A stretch of 64,000 nt of DNA, taken from Planctomycetota bacterium (GTDB lineage: Bacteria; Planctomycetota; UBA1135). Made by a program: the position numbers and the translations under genes. The notes beneath the pieces are model-generated. The model saw only the letters and a list, made by a program, of their open reading frames with translations. It searched no databases and had not been told where the DNA came from. The stretch is from NCBI GenBank assembly GCA_024275135.1, contig JAJRZS010000003.1, positions 1 to 64,000 of the forward strand, in the 5' to 3' direction. Positions 45,286 to 54,161 of this stretch are shown here, piece after piece (positions within the stretch are counted from its first letter, which is position 1; each line of letters opens with the position of its first letter).

Positions 45286-47000
45286 ATCATCCGGCTCCTC
45301 CTCTTCATTACCTGCCTGCGGATTTTGTGCCGGTAGATTTTTCCGCGATCGAGCCCTGGTTGCAAGAACTGGAAAGTCGCAGCTTGCAGTCTGTCGCCGA
45401 TTTGGAGCAGTGGATTTTGGACCGCTCCGAGTTGGAAAGCAGTGTGTCGGAGGAGGCGGTGCGGCGAATGTATGAGAATGCCTGCCACACCGACGACAAG
45501 GCCCTGGAAGAAGCCCATTTGGCTTACCAAACGGAAGTGTTGCCGCAACTGAAGCCGGTGGAGGATCGGCTCGACAGAAAGTATTTGGCATGTCCCTGGC
45601 GTCAGCATTTGGAGCCCAAAAAATGGGAGGTCTACGACCGTGATGTGGAGCTTGGTGTCAGGCTGTTCCGCCAGGCCAATGTGGCGTTGGAGGCAGAAGA
45701 AGAAACCATGACCAACCGCTACGATCGCATTATGGGGGCGATGACTGTGGTGTTTCGCGGCGAAACCTGTACTTTGGCAAGCCTCGGAAAATATCTGGAA
45801 GAACCCGACCGGGATTTACGCGAAGAAGTTTGGCGGCTGAGTGCGGAGCGTCGCCTTCAAGATGAAGAGGCTCTGGATTCTTTGTTCGAAGAGATGGTGG
45901 TTTTGCGTCAGCAACAGGCAAAGAACGCTGATTTTCCCAACTATCGAGACTACATGCATGAGGCGAAAGGGCGTTTTGATTACAGCCCTGAGGATTGTTT
46001 GGCGTTCCAAGAAAATGTGGAGCGTTATGTCATGCCGGTGTTGGAGCGCATGCAGGAACATCGTCGGCAAAGGCTGGGTTTGGATGTTTTGCGGCCATGG
46101 GATTTGGCGGTCGATCCCGAATCGAGTGCTTTATTTGAACCGTTCCAGACCCAAGCTGAGCAAGTGGATATCGCGGCACGTTTGATGAGTGCAGTGCATC
46201 CCACCTTTGGTGAAGAGTTGCGTTGGATGGAGCAAGAAGGATTGCTGGATTTAGAAACGCGTCCGAATAAGGTTCCTGGTGGATTTATGGAGAACCTTGA
46301 ACGCCGTCGAGCGCCCATCATTTTCGCCAATTCAGGAACTACCCACTCCGACGTTGAAACTTTAGTTCATGAAGGCGGCCATGCTCTCAATGGCTTGTTG
46401 AGTCGCCATCTGGAGCCGGTTTCTTATCGCATGCCGCCGCTGGAGTTTGCCGAAGTGGCATCCATGGGCATGGAGGCGATGGCGATGGAGCATTATGCCG
46501 AGGTTTATCCCGCCGCCAACGCGCGTATCTGCCGACTGCAGGCCCTGGAGGGTATGGTTACCACCTTCCCTTGGGTCGCCGTTATCGATGGTTTTCAACA
46601 GTGGCTTTACACCCACGAAGGGCATAGTCGGCAAGAACGCGCGGATGCTTGGCTGCATCTCCATCGGCGTTTTCTGGGTCAGGTGGATTGGAGCGGTTTG
46701 GAGGCCCAGCAGGCCAAGCTGTGGCACCGCCAACTTCATGTTTTTGTGGTGCCTTTCTACTACATCGAATATGCCCAAGCTCAGATGGGGGCTTTGCAGC
46801 TTTGGGTGCGCTATCGCCGCAATCCTGAACATGCGGTGGAAGGGTACCAACAAGGATTGTCTCTGGGGGGGGCTCGCAAACTGCCGGAGCTGTTTGACGC
46901 TGCGGATTTGCAGTTCGACCCCCGTGGCAATCATTTGGGCGAGTGGATGCAAGAAGTGGAGGCGGCGTGGGAAGAAGAGCTGCGGGCTTCCGTTTTTTAA
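45282..47000 (+). CDS. M3-family oligoendopeptidase F-like metallopeptidase
   Basis: A cytosolic zinc peptidase of 572 residues that cuts short peptides. The zinc motif is HEGGHALNGLL (HExxH), followed by the downstream Glu within PPLEFAEVASMGMEAMAMEHY. The NPEHAVEGYQQGLSLGG end is also typical of M3. It has no signal peptide. It overlaps gpsA by four bases, with no evident metabolic link. Confidence 0.9.
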   Translation: MNHPAPPLHYLPADFVPVDFSAIEPWLQELESRSLQSVADLEQWILDRSELESSVSEEAVRRMYENACHTDDKALEEAHLAYQTEVLPQLKPVEDRLDRKYLACPWRQHLEPKKWEVYDRDVELGVRLFRQANVALEAEEETMTNRYDRIMGAMTVVFRGETCTLASLGKYLEEPDRDLREEVWRLSAERRLQDEEALDSLFEEMVVLRQQQAKNADFPNYRDYMHEAKGRFDYSPEDCLAFQENVERYVMPVLERMQEHRRQRLGLDVLRPWDLAVDPESSALFEPFQTQAEQVDIAARLMSAVHPTFGEELRWMEQEGLLDLETRPNKVPGGFMENLERRRAPIIFANSGTTHSDVETLVHEGGHALNGLLSRHLEPVSYRMPPLEFAEVASMGMEAMAMEHYAEVYPAANARICRLQALEGMVTTFPWVAVIDGFQQWLYTHEGHSRQERADAWLHLHRRFLGQVDWSGLEAQQAKLWHRQLHVFVVPFYYIEYAQAQMGALQLWVRYRRNPEHAVEGYQQGLSLGGARKLPELFDAADLQFDPRGNHLGEWMQEVEAAWEEELRASVF

Positions 47001-47042
47001 CGGGTGAGAAAGCCCCATGGGGCATCGCTAAGATAGGAGGAA

Positions 47043-48440
47043 ATGAAAACACCCCCGTTGAGTTTCTTGGGAATTCTGGTTGGCCTTGCTTTTCTTGCCG
47101 GTTGTTCGAAGTCAGAGGAAAAACCTCTTAATCGGGATCCAGGAAAGAAGGTTATCGTTCTTTCCATCGATACCTTACGGGCTGATATGTTGAACTGTTA
47201 CGGAGGGAACTCGCATGTCATGCCGACTCTCGACGCTTTGGCCGCCACAGGGATGGTGTTTCGTAATGCAATTGCGCCGATGGGAACAACCTTCCCATCT
47301 CATAGTTCCATGTTTACTGGCCTCTACCCTCGAGTTCACGGGGTCCGTTGGAATGGGGATTCGTTAAGCGACGAACACACCACCTTGGCAGAGATTCTTT
47401 CAGCGAATGGGTGGATTACTGGGGCTTTTGTTAGTTACAAAGCCATGCTTAGTAAAGGTGGGCTGGATCAAGGATTTCAACGGCTGAGTGATCCAAGATC
47501 TGCGAGGGGGGCAAAGGGCATTCGCTCAGGGCGCGAAGTCAATGACTTGGCTCTAGGATTTTTAGATGAGGTGTTAGAAAAAAGTCCTGAGAAGGATGTT
47601 TTTCTTTGGTTGCACTATTTCGAAGCCCATTCTCCCTACCCTCTGACGGATTACGCAAAAAAATCCTTTGGGGATTATCAAGGCCCGATGGATGACGGCG
47701 CAGAAGTTAGCGAGATGATTGATTTGAACCGGTCCGCGAATCCGTCAGCAGAGGATTTTGCTGCCTTCCGAGCTCTCTATGAGGGACGTGTTTTGGAGGC
47801 GGACAAATTGGTCAAGGATTTGGTTGATGGATTGAAGGAACGGGGCGTTTTTGAGGAGACCATCATTGTTGTGGTCGGAGACCACGGCCAACTTCTTGGG
47901 GAGCATCAAATGGTAGGTCACGGACCACTCTTATGGCAGAAAGTCCTTGATGTGCCCTTCATTGTGATCAATCCCTACTCTCCTCATGCGGGAGAGGAAA
48001 TAACTCGGGTTGGAGTGATTGATTTAACCCCGACGGTTCTTGAAATGCTTGGGTTCGAACCAGTGGAGGGAATGCAAGGACGTTCGCTTTTGCCAGCACT
48101 GCAGGCTAAGCCCCTTGCCAACATGGTCTATTATTCGGAGGTGCGCATTGCCAACCCTCGTCAAACCCGTCCCGGAGCACAAAGAGATGCTGTTGCCGTT
48201 TTTTCTGGGCGCTTCAAATTTGTCCTAGATGGGAAAAAAGAATTCCTTTGGAATATCTTGGAAGACCAGGAAGAAACCCACCCTCTTTCTAAACGCCAAT
48301 ATCTTGCAGAGATTGAGCGCCTGCGGCCTCTTGCAGTTAGACATAAGGAATTGGAGCCAAGTGCCATTTCTGTACAAACAGAACTTTCTCCCGAAATGCT
48401 ATTGGAGTTGCAAGAGTTAGGCTACGTGGACGGTGAATAA
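47043..48440 (+). CDS. Sulfatase-fold lipoprotein with Thr at the nucleophile position
   Basis: A 465-residue exported lipoprotein (lipobox LAFLAGC) of the alkaline-phosphatase/sulfatase superfamily. Metal-site motifs are VIVLSIDTLRADMLNCYG, GTTFPSHSSMFTGLYP, and VVGDHGQLLGEH. In true sulfatases the motif reads Cys/Ser-x-Pro-x-Arg; here it is Thr-Phe-Pro-Ser-His, so formylglycine chemistry is not expected. Thr is the nucleophile in phosphoethanolamine- and glycerol-phosphate-transferases of the same fold, so a phosphatase or phosphotransferase activity is likelier. It starts at ATG 47043 behind AGGAGG. Confidence 0.85.
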   Translation: MKTPPLSFLGILVGLAFLAGCSKSEEKPLNRDPGKKVIVLSIDTLRADMLNCYGGNSHVMPTLDALAATGMVFRNAIAPMGTTFPSHSSMFTGLYPRVHGVRWNGDSLSDEHTTLAEILSANGWITGAFVSYKAMLSKGGLDQGFQRLSDPRSARGAKGIRSGREVNDLALGFLDEVLEKSPEKDVFLWLHYFEAHSPYPLTDYAKKSFGDYQGPMDDGAEVSEMIDLNRSANPSAEDFAAFRALYEGRVLEADKLVKDLVDGLKERGVFEETIIVVVGDHGQLLGEHQMVGHGPLLWQKVLDVPFIVINPYSPHAGEEITRVGVIDLTPTVLEMLGFEPVEGMQGRSLLPALQAKPLANMVYYSEVRIANPRQTRPGAQRDAVAVFSGRFKFVLDGKKEFLWNILEDQEETHPLSKRQYLAEIERLRPLAVRHKELEPSAISVQTELSPEMLLELQELGYVDGE

Positions 48441-48475
48441 TCGAAGTTTTGTCGGGCTTTGGGGTTGGAGTCGTT

Positions 48476-49162
48476 CTAACCGCGGCCACTGCGAATTTCG
48501 AAACGGATAGGCACCAACAATTGCCCGGCCTCCACTTTGCCGTCGCGTTTGGCGGGATGGAAATGCCATCCCCAAACGGCATCCACCGCTGCTTGGTCCA
48601 AAATCTCGTGACCGCTGGAAACTTGAACTTGGATGGCTACAGGTTTGCCCTCGGCGTTAACCGTGACCAACAGTTGCGCGACACCTTCCCATTGGCATCG
48701 CCGCGCACGCCGAGGATATTTCGGAGGCGGGCAAAGGGCGGCGTCAATTTGGGGAGCCATAACCACCGAGGCCTGTGGCGGCGGTGTGGGATTGGGTGGT
48801 GGTTTGGGCGTGGGTTGGGGTTGCTGTTGCGGTTGGAGCTTGGGTTTGGCTGGACGGAAACGCCAGGCGCGTGGCATCCACGGGCGAACGGCTTCATACT
48901 CTTCCTGGGGTGGAAGTTCTTCTAGCTGGGGCGTGGGTTCGATGGCCGTGGCTTCGACCTCGACCACGGGCAAGACTTCGGGCTCTGGTTCGGGCGGCGC
49001 CTCCACCTCCACATCAGGTGCGTCGGGTGGCGTGGGGGGAATCTCTTGGATGAGGGTCACCGCCAAACTGGGTGGCTCCTTCGGCACTTGCCCTTGCCAC
49101 CACCACCAGGCCGAGGACATAAGAGCCACTCCCACTGCCGTGTGAAAAACCACGGAAGCCAA
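48476..49162 (-). CDS. TonB-like energy transducer
   Basis: A 228-residue protein with an N-terminal membrane helix (VVFHTAVGVALMSSAWWWW), a long Pro/Glu/Gln spacer that crosses the periplasm and a C-terminal TonB domain with AQLLVTVNAEGKPVAIQVQVSSGHEILDQAAVDAVWGWHFHPA. It passes proton-motive energy to outer-membrane receptors. The start is TTG 49162; there is a stop codon about 75 bases upstream. ExbB and ExbD are not in the window. The TonB stop is 35 nt from the convergent sulfatase-like gene. Confidence 0.88.
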   Translation of the reverse strand: MASVVFHTAVGVALMSSAWWWWQGQVPKEPPSLAVTLIQEIPPTPPDAPDVEVEAPPEPEPEVLPVVEVEATAIEPTPQLEELPPQEEYEAVRPWMPRAWRFRPAKPKLQPQQQPQPTPKPPPNPTPPPQASVVMAPQIDAALCPPPKYPRRARRCQWEGVAQLLVTVNAEGKPVAIQVQVSSGHEILDQAAVDAVWGWHFHPAKRDGKVEAGQLLVPIRFEIRSGRG

Positions 49163-49361
49163 AATGGCCTGAATCCAGGTGCGTGATTGGGGTTTGGTTT
49201 GCAGAATCCCTAAAAGGTGGGCGGATTTGTGGATTTTTGTATGAGCCTAACGGTCTACATTTGCCTTGCCAACGAAAACCTCTGGTCGTGGTTCAGAAAA
49301 ACTCCTCCAGTTCTAGTCCGCCCATTCCCGGTGGCAACGGCGCCTGTAGAATCAGCCCGTC

Positions 49362-50834
49362 ATGGCCAAAGCTGCTCCGAACGTGATGGACAAAATCGTT
49401 TCCCTGTGCAAACGCCGGGGCTTCGTCTTTCCTGCATCCGAAATTTATGGTGGACAGGGCTCCACCTACGATTGGGGCCCCCTTGGGGTGGAACTGAAGC
49501 GTCGGGTGAAGGATGCGTGGTGGGAGGCCATGGTGTATGCCCGCCAGGACATTGTGGGCTTGGATTCGGCCATCATTCAGTCGCCGGATGTTTGGCGGGC
49601 TTCCGGTCATGTTGGAGGCTTTTCTGATCCTCTCATCGACAACAAAACCTCCAAACAACGCTATCGGGCTGATCATCTGGTGGAGGCGAAGATTGAAAAA
49701 TACCGTAAAAAGGGAAAGCTTGATCGCGCTGAAGCCTTAGCCGCTCGCCTGCAAGAGGCGTTGGCCGACAACGATGCTTTACGTCAGCTGATTTTGGACG
49801 AGAAAATCAAGTGCCCAGTTTCCGGTACCGACGATTGGACGGAAGTGCGCCAATTCAACTTGATGTTCGAAACCCATGTTGGCGCGGTGCAAGATTCTGC
49901 CAGCATTGCCTATCTGAGGCCAGAAACGGCGCAGGGCATCTTTATCAACTTCAACAATGTGGTCAACGCCACGCGCAAGAAGTTGCCATTTGGGATTGCC
50001 CAGATTGGCAAGAGTTTTCGCAACGAAATTACTCCGGGCAATTTCGTATTTCGTACGCGTGAGTTTGAACAAATGGAAATGGAATTTTTCTGCCGACCCG
50101 AGGAAGCTCCAAAATGGTACGATTATTGGCAGAAGGAGCGTTTTCAGTGGTATATCGACCTTGGTGTGAATCCTGAAAAGTTGCGGATGCGGGAACATGC
50201 CGAAGATGAACTGGCGCATTATGCGGCTGGCTGTGGTGATGTGGAGTATCTGTTTCCTTTCGGCTGGTCAGAGCTGGAGGGCATCGCCAATCGTACCGAT
50301 TACGATTTGAAAAAACATTCCGAGGCCAGTGGCACTTCCTTAACCTGGTTCGACCAGGAGGCGAAGGAGCATATCTCCCCGTATGTAATTGAACCAGCTG
50401 CTGGTTGTGATCGCACCGCGATGACATTCTTGGTTGACGCCTACGAAGAGGAAGGGGAGGGCAAGGAGCAACGCGTGGTCCTGCGTTTTCATCCGAAGAT
50501 TGCGCCAATTACAGTGGCCGTTTTTCCCTTGGTGAAGAAGGAGGGCATGCCCGAAAAAGCGGCCGAGATTGAAGCCATGTTGCGACCTTTCTTCCGTACC
50601 ACGATTGAGGAAAACCAATCGATTGGCCGCCGCTATCGTCGCCAAGATGAAATCGGCACGCCTTTCTGTTTGACGGTGGATGGAGAAACTGCCACTGACG
50701 GTTGCGTTACCTTGCGCGAGCGTGATTCCATGGCCCAAGAGCGGGTGCCCATCGAGGAGCTTATTCCGATTCTGCAAAATTGCATGCAATCATGGAAACG
50801 ACCGGAACCCGAAACGGTGAGTTCTAGCGCATGA
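49362..50834 (+). CDS. glyS: Glycyl-tRNA synthetase, dimeric type
   Basis: The 490-residue class II synthetase charges tRNA-Gly, whose gene is 6 kb upstream. Motifs: LCKRRGFVFPASEIYGGQGSTYDWGPLG at the start, SFRNEITPGNFVFRTREFEQMEMEFF (motif 2) and GCDRTAMTFLVDAYEEE (motif 3). It is the single-chain alpha2 type, not the alpha2-beta2 GlyQ/GlyS type. It overlaps ptsI by ATGA, and the 199-nt divergent space to tonB must hold its promoter. Confidence 0.95.
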   Translation: MAKAAPNVMDKIVSLCKRRGFVFPASEIYGGQGSTYDWGPLGVELKRRVKDAWWEAMVYARQDIVGLDSAIIQSPDVWRASGHVGGFSDPLIDNKTSKQRYRADHLVEAKIEKYRKKGKLDRAEALAARLQEALADNDALRQLILDEKIKCPVSGTDDWTEVRQFNLMFETHVGAVQDSASIAYLRPETAQGIFINFNNVVNATRKKLPFGIAQIGKSFRNEITPGNFVFRTREFEQMEMEFFCRPEEAPKWYDYWQKERFQWYIDLGVNPEKLRMREHAEDELAHYAAGCGDVEYLFPFGWSELEGIANRTDYDLKKHSEASGTSLTWFDQEAKEHISPYVIEPAAGCDRTAMTFLVDAYEEEGEGKEQRVVLRFHPKIAPITVAVFPLVKKEGMPEKAAEIEAMLRPFFRTTIEENQSIGRRYRRQDEIGTPFCLTVDGETATDGCVTLRERDSMAQERVPIEELIPILQNCMQSWKRPEPETVSSSA

Positions 50835-52588
50835 TGGAGCGTCTCGAGCTCCATGGCACTCATATCTCCCCTGGGGTGGGAGTTGGTGTGGTGTTTGTGG
50901 CTCTGACCCCCACCAAACGACGCATCCCCTTGCGTCGCATCGATGCTGATGATGCTCAGCGCTCTTGGCGGCTGTTGGAAGATGCGCGTATGGCGGCCCT
51001 CGCCAGCTTAGAGGCCATTCAGGAAACCACGGCCAAGGAGTTGGGCCTTCAGGATGCGGCCATTTATGGTGCACAGGCGGCGGTGCTGCAAGACCCAGAA
51101 GCGCTGAAGAATCTGCGCACCTGGGTGTTGGAGGAGTTGATGGCACCCGAATCCGCTATCCAGGCACTGCTCGATAAATTTGGCAAGCTATTTGAGAACC
51201 TAGAGGGCGGAGACCGCAAATCTTGGGTTGCGGATTTGCGCGACCCGTGGAACACCGTCTTGCTGGAGTTATCCGAGGGCGATGTTAAGGCTGCGCAAAG
51301 TGGAGGTGACGAGAGTCTGATTTTGGTGGCGGAAGAACTTACTCCAACTTTGGTGGTGAGCTACCCGCGTGAAAAAGTTGCGGCCATTGTTTGTTCTCGT
51401 GGTGGTCGCTATAGCCATGGTGCGGTGTTGGCGCGTAGTTTTGGTATCCCCACCGTCACGGGTTTAGAGGGTGTGGATGAACGCGCGCGCTCCGGTCAGC
51501 AATGTGTGGTTTACGGAGATTCGGGCATGGTGGTGCTCAATGCCACGGTTGCCGAGCAGGAAGCCGCACTCACTTTGTCGGCGGAGCGTGCCCATGTGCG
51601 CGGTGTCCTAGCCGCTGCCGCGCGCGAAGCTGGGCATACGGCGGACGGAGTGGAAATCAAAGTGAGAGTCAATATCGAATCTCCTCGTGATTTGGATATG
51701 TTCGATTTGCAGACGGTGAATGGGGTGGGGCTGTTTCGCACTGAGTTCGCCTATATGGAGAGGCCATTCTTCCCTTCGGTGGAAGAACAAAGAGAAATTT
51801 ACAGCTCCGTGCTCGAACGATTTCCTGGAAAAACCGTGGTCTTTCGCACCCTGGATGTGGGTGGCGATAAGCCCTTGCGTTATTTGCACACCCCGGAAGA
51901 AGGCAACCCGGCCTTAGGCTGGCGCGGTTTGCGCCTGAGTTTGAAATGGCAAGATCTTTTCCTGATGCAGTTACAGGCTCTGCGTGATTGCCGCCATCAC
52001 GGCAAGGTCAACATCATGTTGCCGATGGTGACGAACGTGGAAGAAGTGCGTCAGGCCAAAAGTTTGTTGCGAGCCATTGCTGGCAAAGAAGAATTGGGGG
52101 TGCGCTTTGGGGTGATGATTGAAGTGCCCGCAGCGGCGATGGCGCTACCGGATTTGGTGAAGGAAGTGGATTTTGTCTCGGTGGGTACCAACGACCTCAC
52201 CCAGTACCTATTTGCAGTCGACCGGGATAATCCATGGGTTTCCGACCTTTATCAGCCTTATCATCCGGCTAATTTGCGGGTTCTGCGCTATATCGCCAAG
52301 GTTTGTCTGGACGCAGGGATTCCGGCCACGGTTTGCGGAGAAATGGCTGGGCAGCCTGCTGGGGCCTTTTTTTTGGCTGGGGTGGGCTACGGAGGGCTAT
52401 CCATGTCGCCTCTTTTTGTGCCCGAAATCAAGGCCTTGTTACGCGAAGTAAGGATGGATAGCTTGCGCCAGGCGGCGACCCGAGCGGCTCGTTCCAGCAC
52501 TTCCAAGGAAGCTCTGGACATTTTGGAGGCCGAAACCTCCCAAGCATGGCAAAAAGTGGTCGAAAGAGTCGGGTCTCACAAGACTTAG
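50831..52588 (+). CDS. ptsI: PEP-protein phosphotransferase (enzyme I)
   Basis: The first PTS enzyme, a phosphorelay from PEP to HPr. The 585-residue protein has the phosphorylated His in SRGGRYSHGAVLARSFGIPTV, the Mg/PEP site GVGLFRTEFAYM, VSVGTNDLTQYLFAVDRDNPWVSDLY and the catalytic Cys in TVCGEMAGQP. All are complete. No HPr, IIA or HPr kinase is in the window, so partners must lie elsewhere or the system is regulatory. It is coupled to glyS by a four-base overlap. Confidence 0.94.
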   Translation: MMERLELHGTHISPGVGVGVVFVALTPTKRRIPLRRIDADDAQRSWRLLEDARMAALASLEAIQETTAKELGLQDAAIYGAQAAVLQDPEALKNLRTWVLEELMAPESAIQALLDKFGKLFENLEGGDRKSWVADLRDPWNTVLLELSEGDVKAAQSGGDESLILVAEELTPTLVVSYPREKVAAIVCSRGGRYSHGAVLARSFGIPTVTGLEGVDERARSGQQCVVYGDSGMVVLNATVAEQEAALTLSAERAHVRGVLAAAAREAGHTADGVEIKVRVNIESPRDLDMFDLQTVNGVGLFRTEFAYMERPFFPSVEEQREIYSSVLERFPGKTVVFRTLDVGGDKPLRYLHTPEEGNPALGWRGLRLSLKWQDLFLMQLQALRDCRHHGKVNIMLPMVTNVEEVRQAKSLLRAIAGKEELGVRFGVMIEVPAAAMALPDLVKEVDFVSVGTNDLTQYLFAVDRDNPWVSDLYQPYHPANLRVLRYIAKVCLDAGIPATVCGEMAGQPAGAFFLAGVGYGGLSMSPLFVPEIKALLREVRMDSLRQAATRAARSSTSKEALDILEAETSQAWQKVVERVGSHKT

Positions 52589-52698
52589 CAGGATTTTTCA
52601 TTGCACCAGAGGCATGATTTGGCGGATACTGGAAGCCGTGGGGCCCCGGCCGCCACAATCCCCCCCGCTCTCCCTGGAACTCGAGCTTCAAGACCCTG

Positions 52699-53442
52699 AT
52701 GACCCCGTCAGACGGAAAACACAATCCTGCCCAAGGTGGACGACGGAAAGGCCGTTGGTCTTTTCCTGAAATCGAAAAGTTGCGGCGCCTCTACGGCTTC
52801 CGCAGTGAGGTGCAAATTGCGCAGGAACTCAACCGCACGGTGCAATCTGTGCGTCGCATGATTGGCAAGGTGTTCGACGGGGAGCCCAAAACGGGGCCAT
52901 GGACGGCAAAGGAGGTTTTGGCCCTCAAGGAATACCTCGGTGCTGCAGAGGTCGAGGTGATGGCCAAAATATTGCGTCGTAGCCCTGCAGAAGTGCGACG
53001 GAAGATCGAGCAATTGCATGGAGAGGTGCGTCAGCGTCCTTGGACTTCGGCCGATTTGCAAACCCTCAAACGCTGCTATGGCACCCGAGCTAGCGAAGAT
53101 GTCTCCCTGATTTTGGGGCGCCCGGTGGAGCGGATTGAAGAGAAGGCGAAAGAATTGCGTTTGGCCAAGGACAAGGGCTTTCAACGTCGCCATGGCGGCG
53201 GTGGCTCGGTGCGCATGCCGCGCTGGAAGCCGGAAGAAATCGAGATGCTGAAAGAGTTGTATCCCGATTACGACAACCATTCCATCGCGGTCATGCTAAA
53301 CCGCACGGTCAAAAGCGTGGTCTCTAAGGCCCACGATCAAGGGCTGAAGAAGTCTTCCAGCCGTTTGCGCACGATGGGCAGAGAAAATGTACGTGCCCGT
53401 TATGAAAAGCAAAATCCGGGCGATAAGGAGATGGAAGCCTGA
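52699..53442 (+). CDS. Four-repeat Myb/SANT-like DNA-binding protein
   Basis: A 247-residue basic protein made of four tandem 40-60-residue units, each with a Trp, a hydrophobic core and a helix-turn-helix-like segment. Units start at RWSFPEIEKLRRLYG, PWTAKEVLALKEYLG, PWTSADLQTLKRCYG and RWKPEEIEMLKELYP, each ending near a basic helix such as RTVQSVRRMIGKV. This is the Myb/SANT pattern, with Trp at first position. In bacteria such multi-unit proteins are unusual. Basic tail. It stands alone after ptsI, 110 nt gap. DNA binding is inferred. Confidence 0.8.
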   Translation: MTPSDGKHNPAQGGRRKGRWSFPEIEKLRRLYGFRSEVQIAQELNRTVQSVRRMIGKVFDGEPKTGPWTAKEVLALKEYLGAAEVEVMAKILRRSPAEVRRKIEQLHGEVRQRPWTSADLQTLKRCYGTRASEDVSLILGRPVERIEEKAKELRLAKDKGFQRRHGGGGSVRMPRWKPEEIEMLKELYPDYDNHSIAVMLNRTVKSVVSKAHDQGLKKSSSRLRTMGRENVRARYEKQNPGDKEMEA

Positions 53443-53463
53443 CCGCTTGCGTTAGGCAGTGTC

Positions 53464-53766
53464 ATGGATTGCACACTCACCGGACTGAAGCGCGACGGAA
53501 ACCTCCTTCGGTTGACCTGGTCAGACGGATTGGAGGGCGCATTGGCAGTTCGAGATTTGCGCATCAGCTGCCCCTGTGCATTTTGTGTGAATGAAATTAC
53601 AGGGGAGAGGCAGGTAGATCCGAGTTCTATCCCCACAGACATCGCTTTGGTCGACATGCAACCCGTTGGGCGCTATGCCTACCGGGTTCTTTTTGATGAC
53701 GGGCATGACACCGGCTTGTTTACTCTCGAGGAATTAAGGTTGCGATGCCAGGAGGCACTCACTTGA
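53464..53766 (+). CDS. DUF971 protein (gamma-butyrobetaine hydroxylase-like N-terminal domain)
   Basis: A 100-residue protein equal to one DUF971 domain. Conserved pieces are LRLTWSDGLEGALAVRDLRISCPCAFCVNEITGERQV with the zinc-type Cys set CPCAFC, and YAYRVLFDDGHDTGLFTLEELR. DUF971 proteins are linked to Fe-S cluster handling in some bacteria; its role here is unknown. It overlaps the following gene by four bases (TTGA). Confidence 0.88.
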   Translation: MDCTLTGLKRDGNLLRLTWSDGLEGALAVRDLRISCPCAFCVNEITGERQVDPSSIPTDIALVDMQPVGRYAYRVLFDDGHDTGLFTLEELRLRCQEALT

Positions 53767-54161
53767 GTCCACTCGCGGAGTTGTTTCATGCCTGTCTACA
53801 TCCCATCCTAATCCCCATCGTCTTGTTCCTGCATTGGTGGGTCTTGTGGTTCACACTTGGCCGCGATTTTCAGGGTACGGTTTTCCTTCTTTTTGCTTCT
53901 CGCTTCATAAGTTTGGGCGGCGGCTTTGCTTTGTACGCCAGTGGTGCTCTGGGGCTGTCGGATACACAGTTGCATGGCAACCTTTTGGCTTGGGTGGTGG
54001 CCTTTGTTGCCGCCTGGCTTTGGTTTTGGAATTTAGAGGCCGCGGTGCTTGGTGGTCTCATGCGCCGACGCAGGAAGAGTTGGCGCTGGAAGCCCTATGA
54101 TTTGACTGTGCTTGGCACAGCTCACGCGGTTTATCTCCTTGGTGCCGCGATGCTTGCATGA
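53763..54161 (+). CDS. Four-helix membrane protein of unknown function
   Basis: A 132-residue membrane protein with about four transmembrane helices (LIPIVLFLHWWVLWFTLG, FASRFISLGGGFALY, LLAWVVAFVAAWLWF, LGTAHAVYLLGAAML). I recognise no family. The start is TTG 53763: AGGAGG at 53750-53755 stands seven bases upstream, better than the in-frame ATG at 53745 with no ribosome site. It overlaps the preceding stop and the next start (ATGA). Confidence 0.75.
   Translation: MSPLAELFHACLHPILIPIVLFLHWWVLWFTLGRDFQGTVFLLFASRFISLGGGFALYASGALGLSDTQLHGNLLAWVVAFVAAWLWFWNLEAAVLGGLMRRRRKSWRWKPYDLTVLGTAHAVYLLGAAMLA

Noticed and set aside
47010-47025. Palindrome GCCCCATGGGGC before the sulfatase-fold gene as terminator or operator
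   Set aside because: No T-run follows and a single short perfect palindrome without repeat elsewhere is not enough to call a site.
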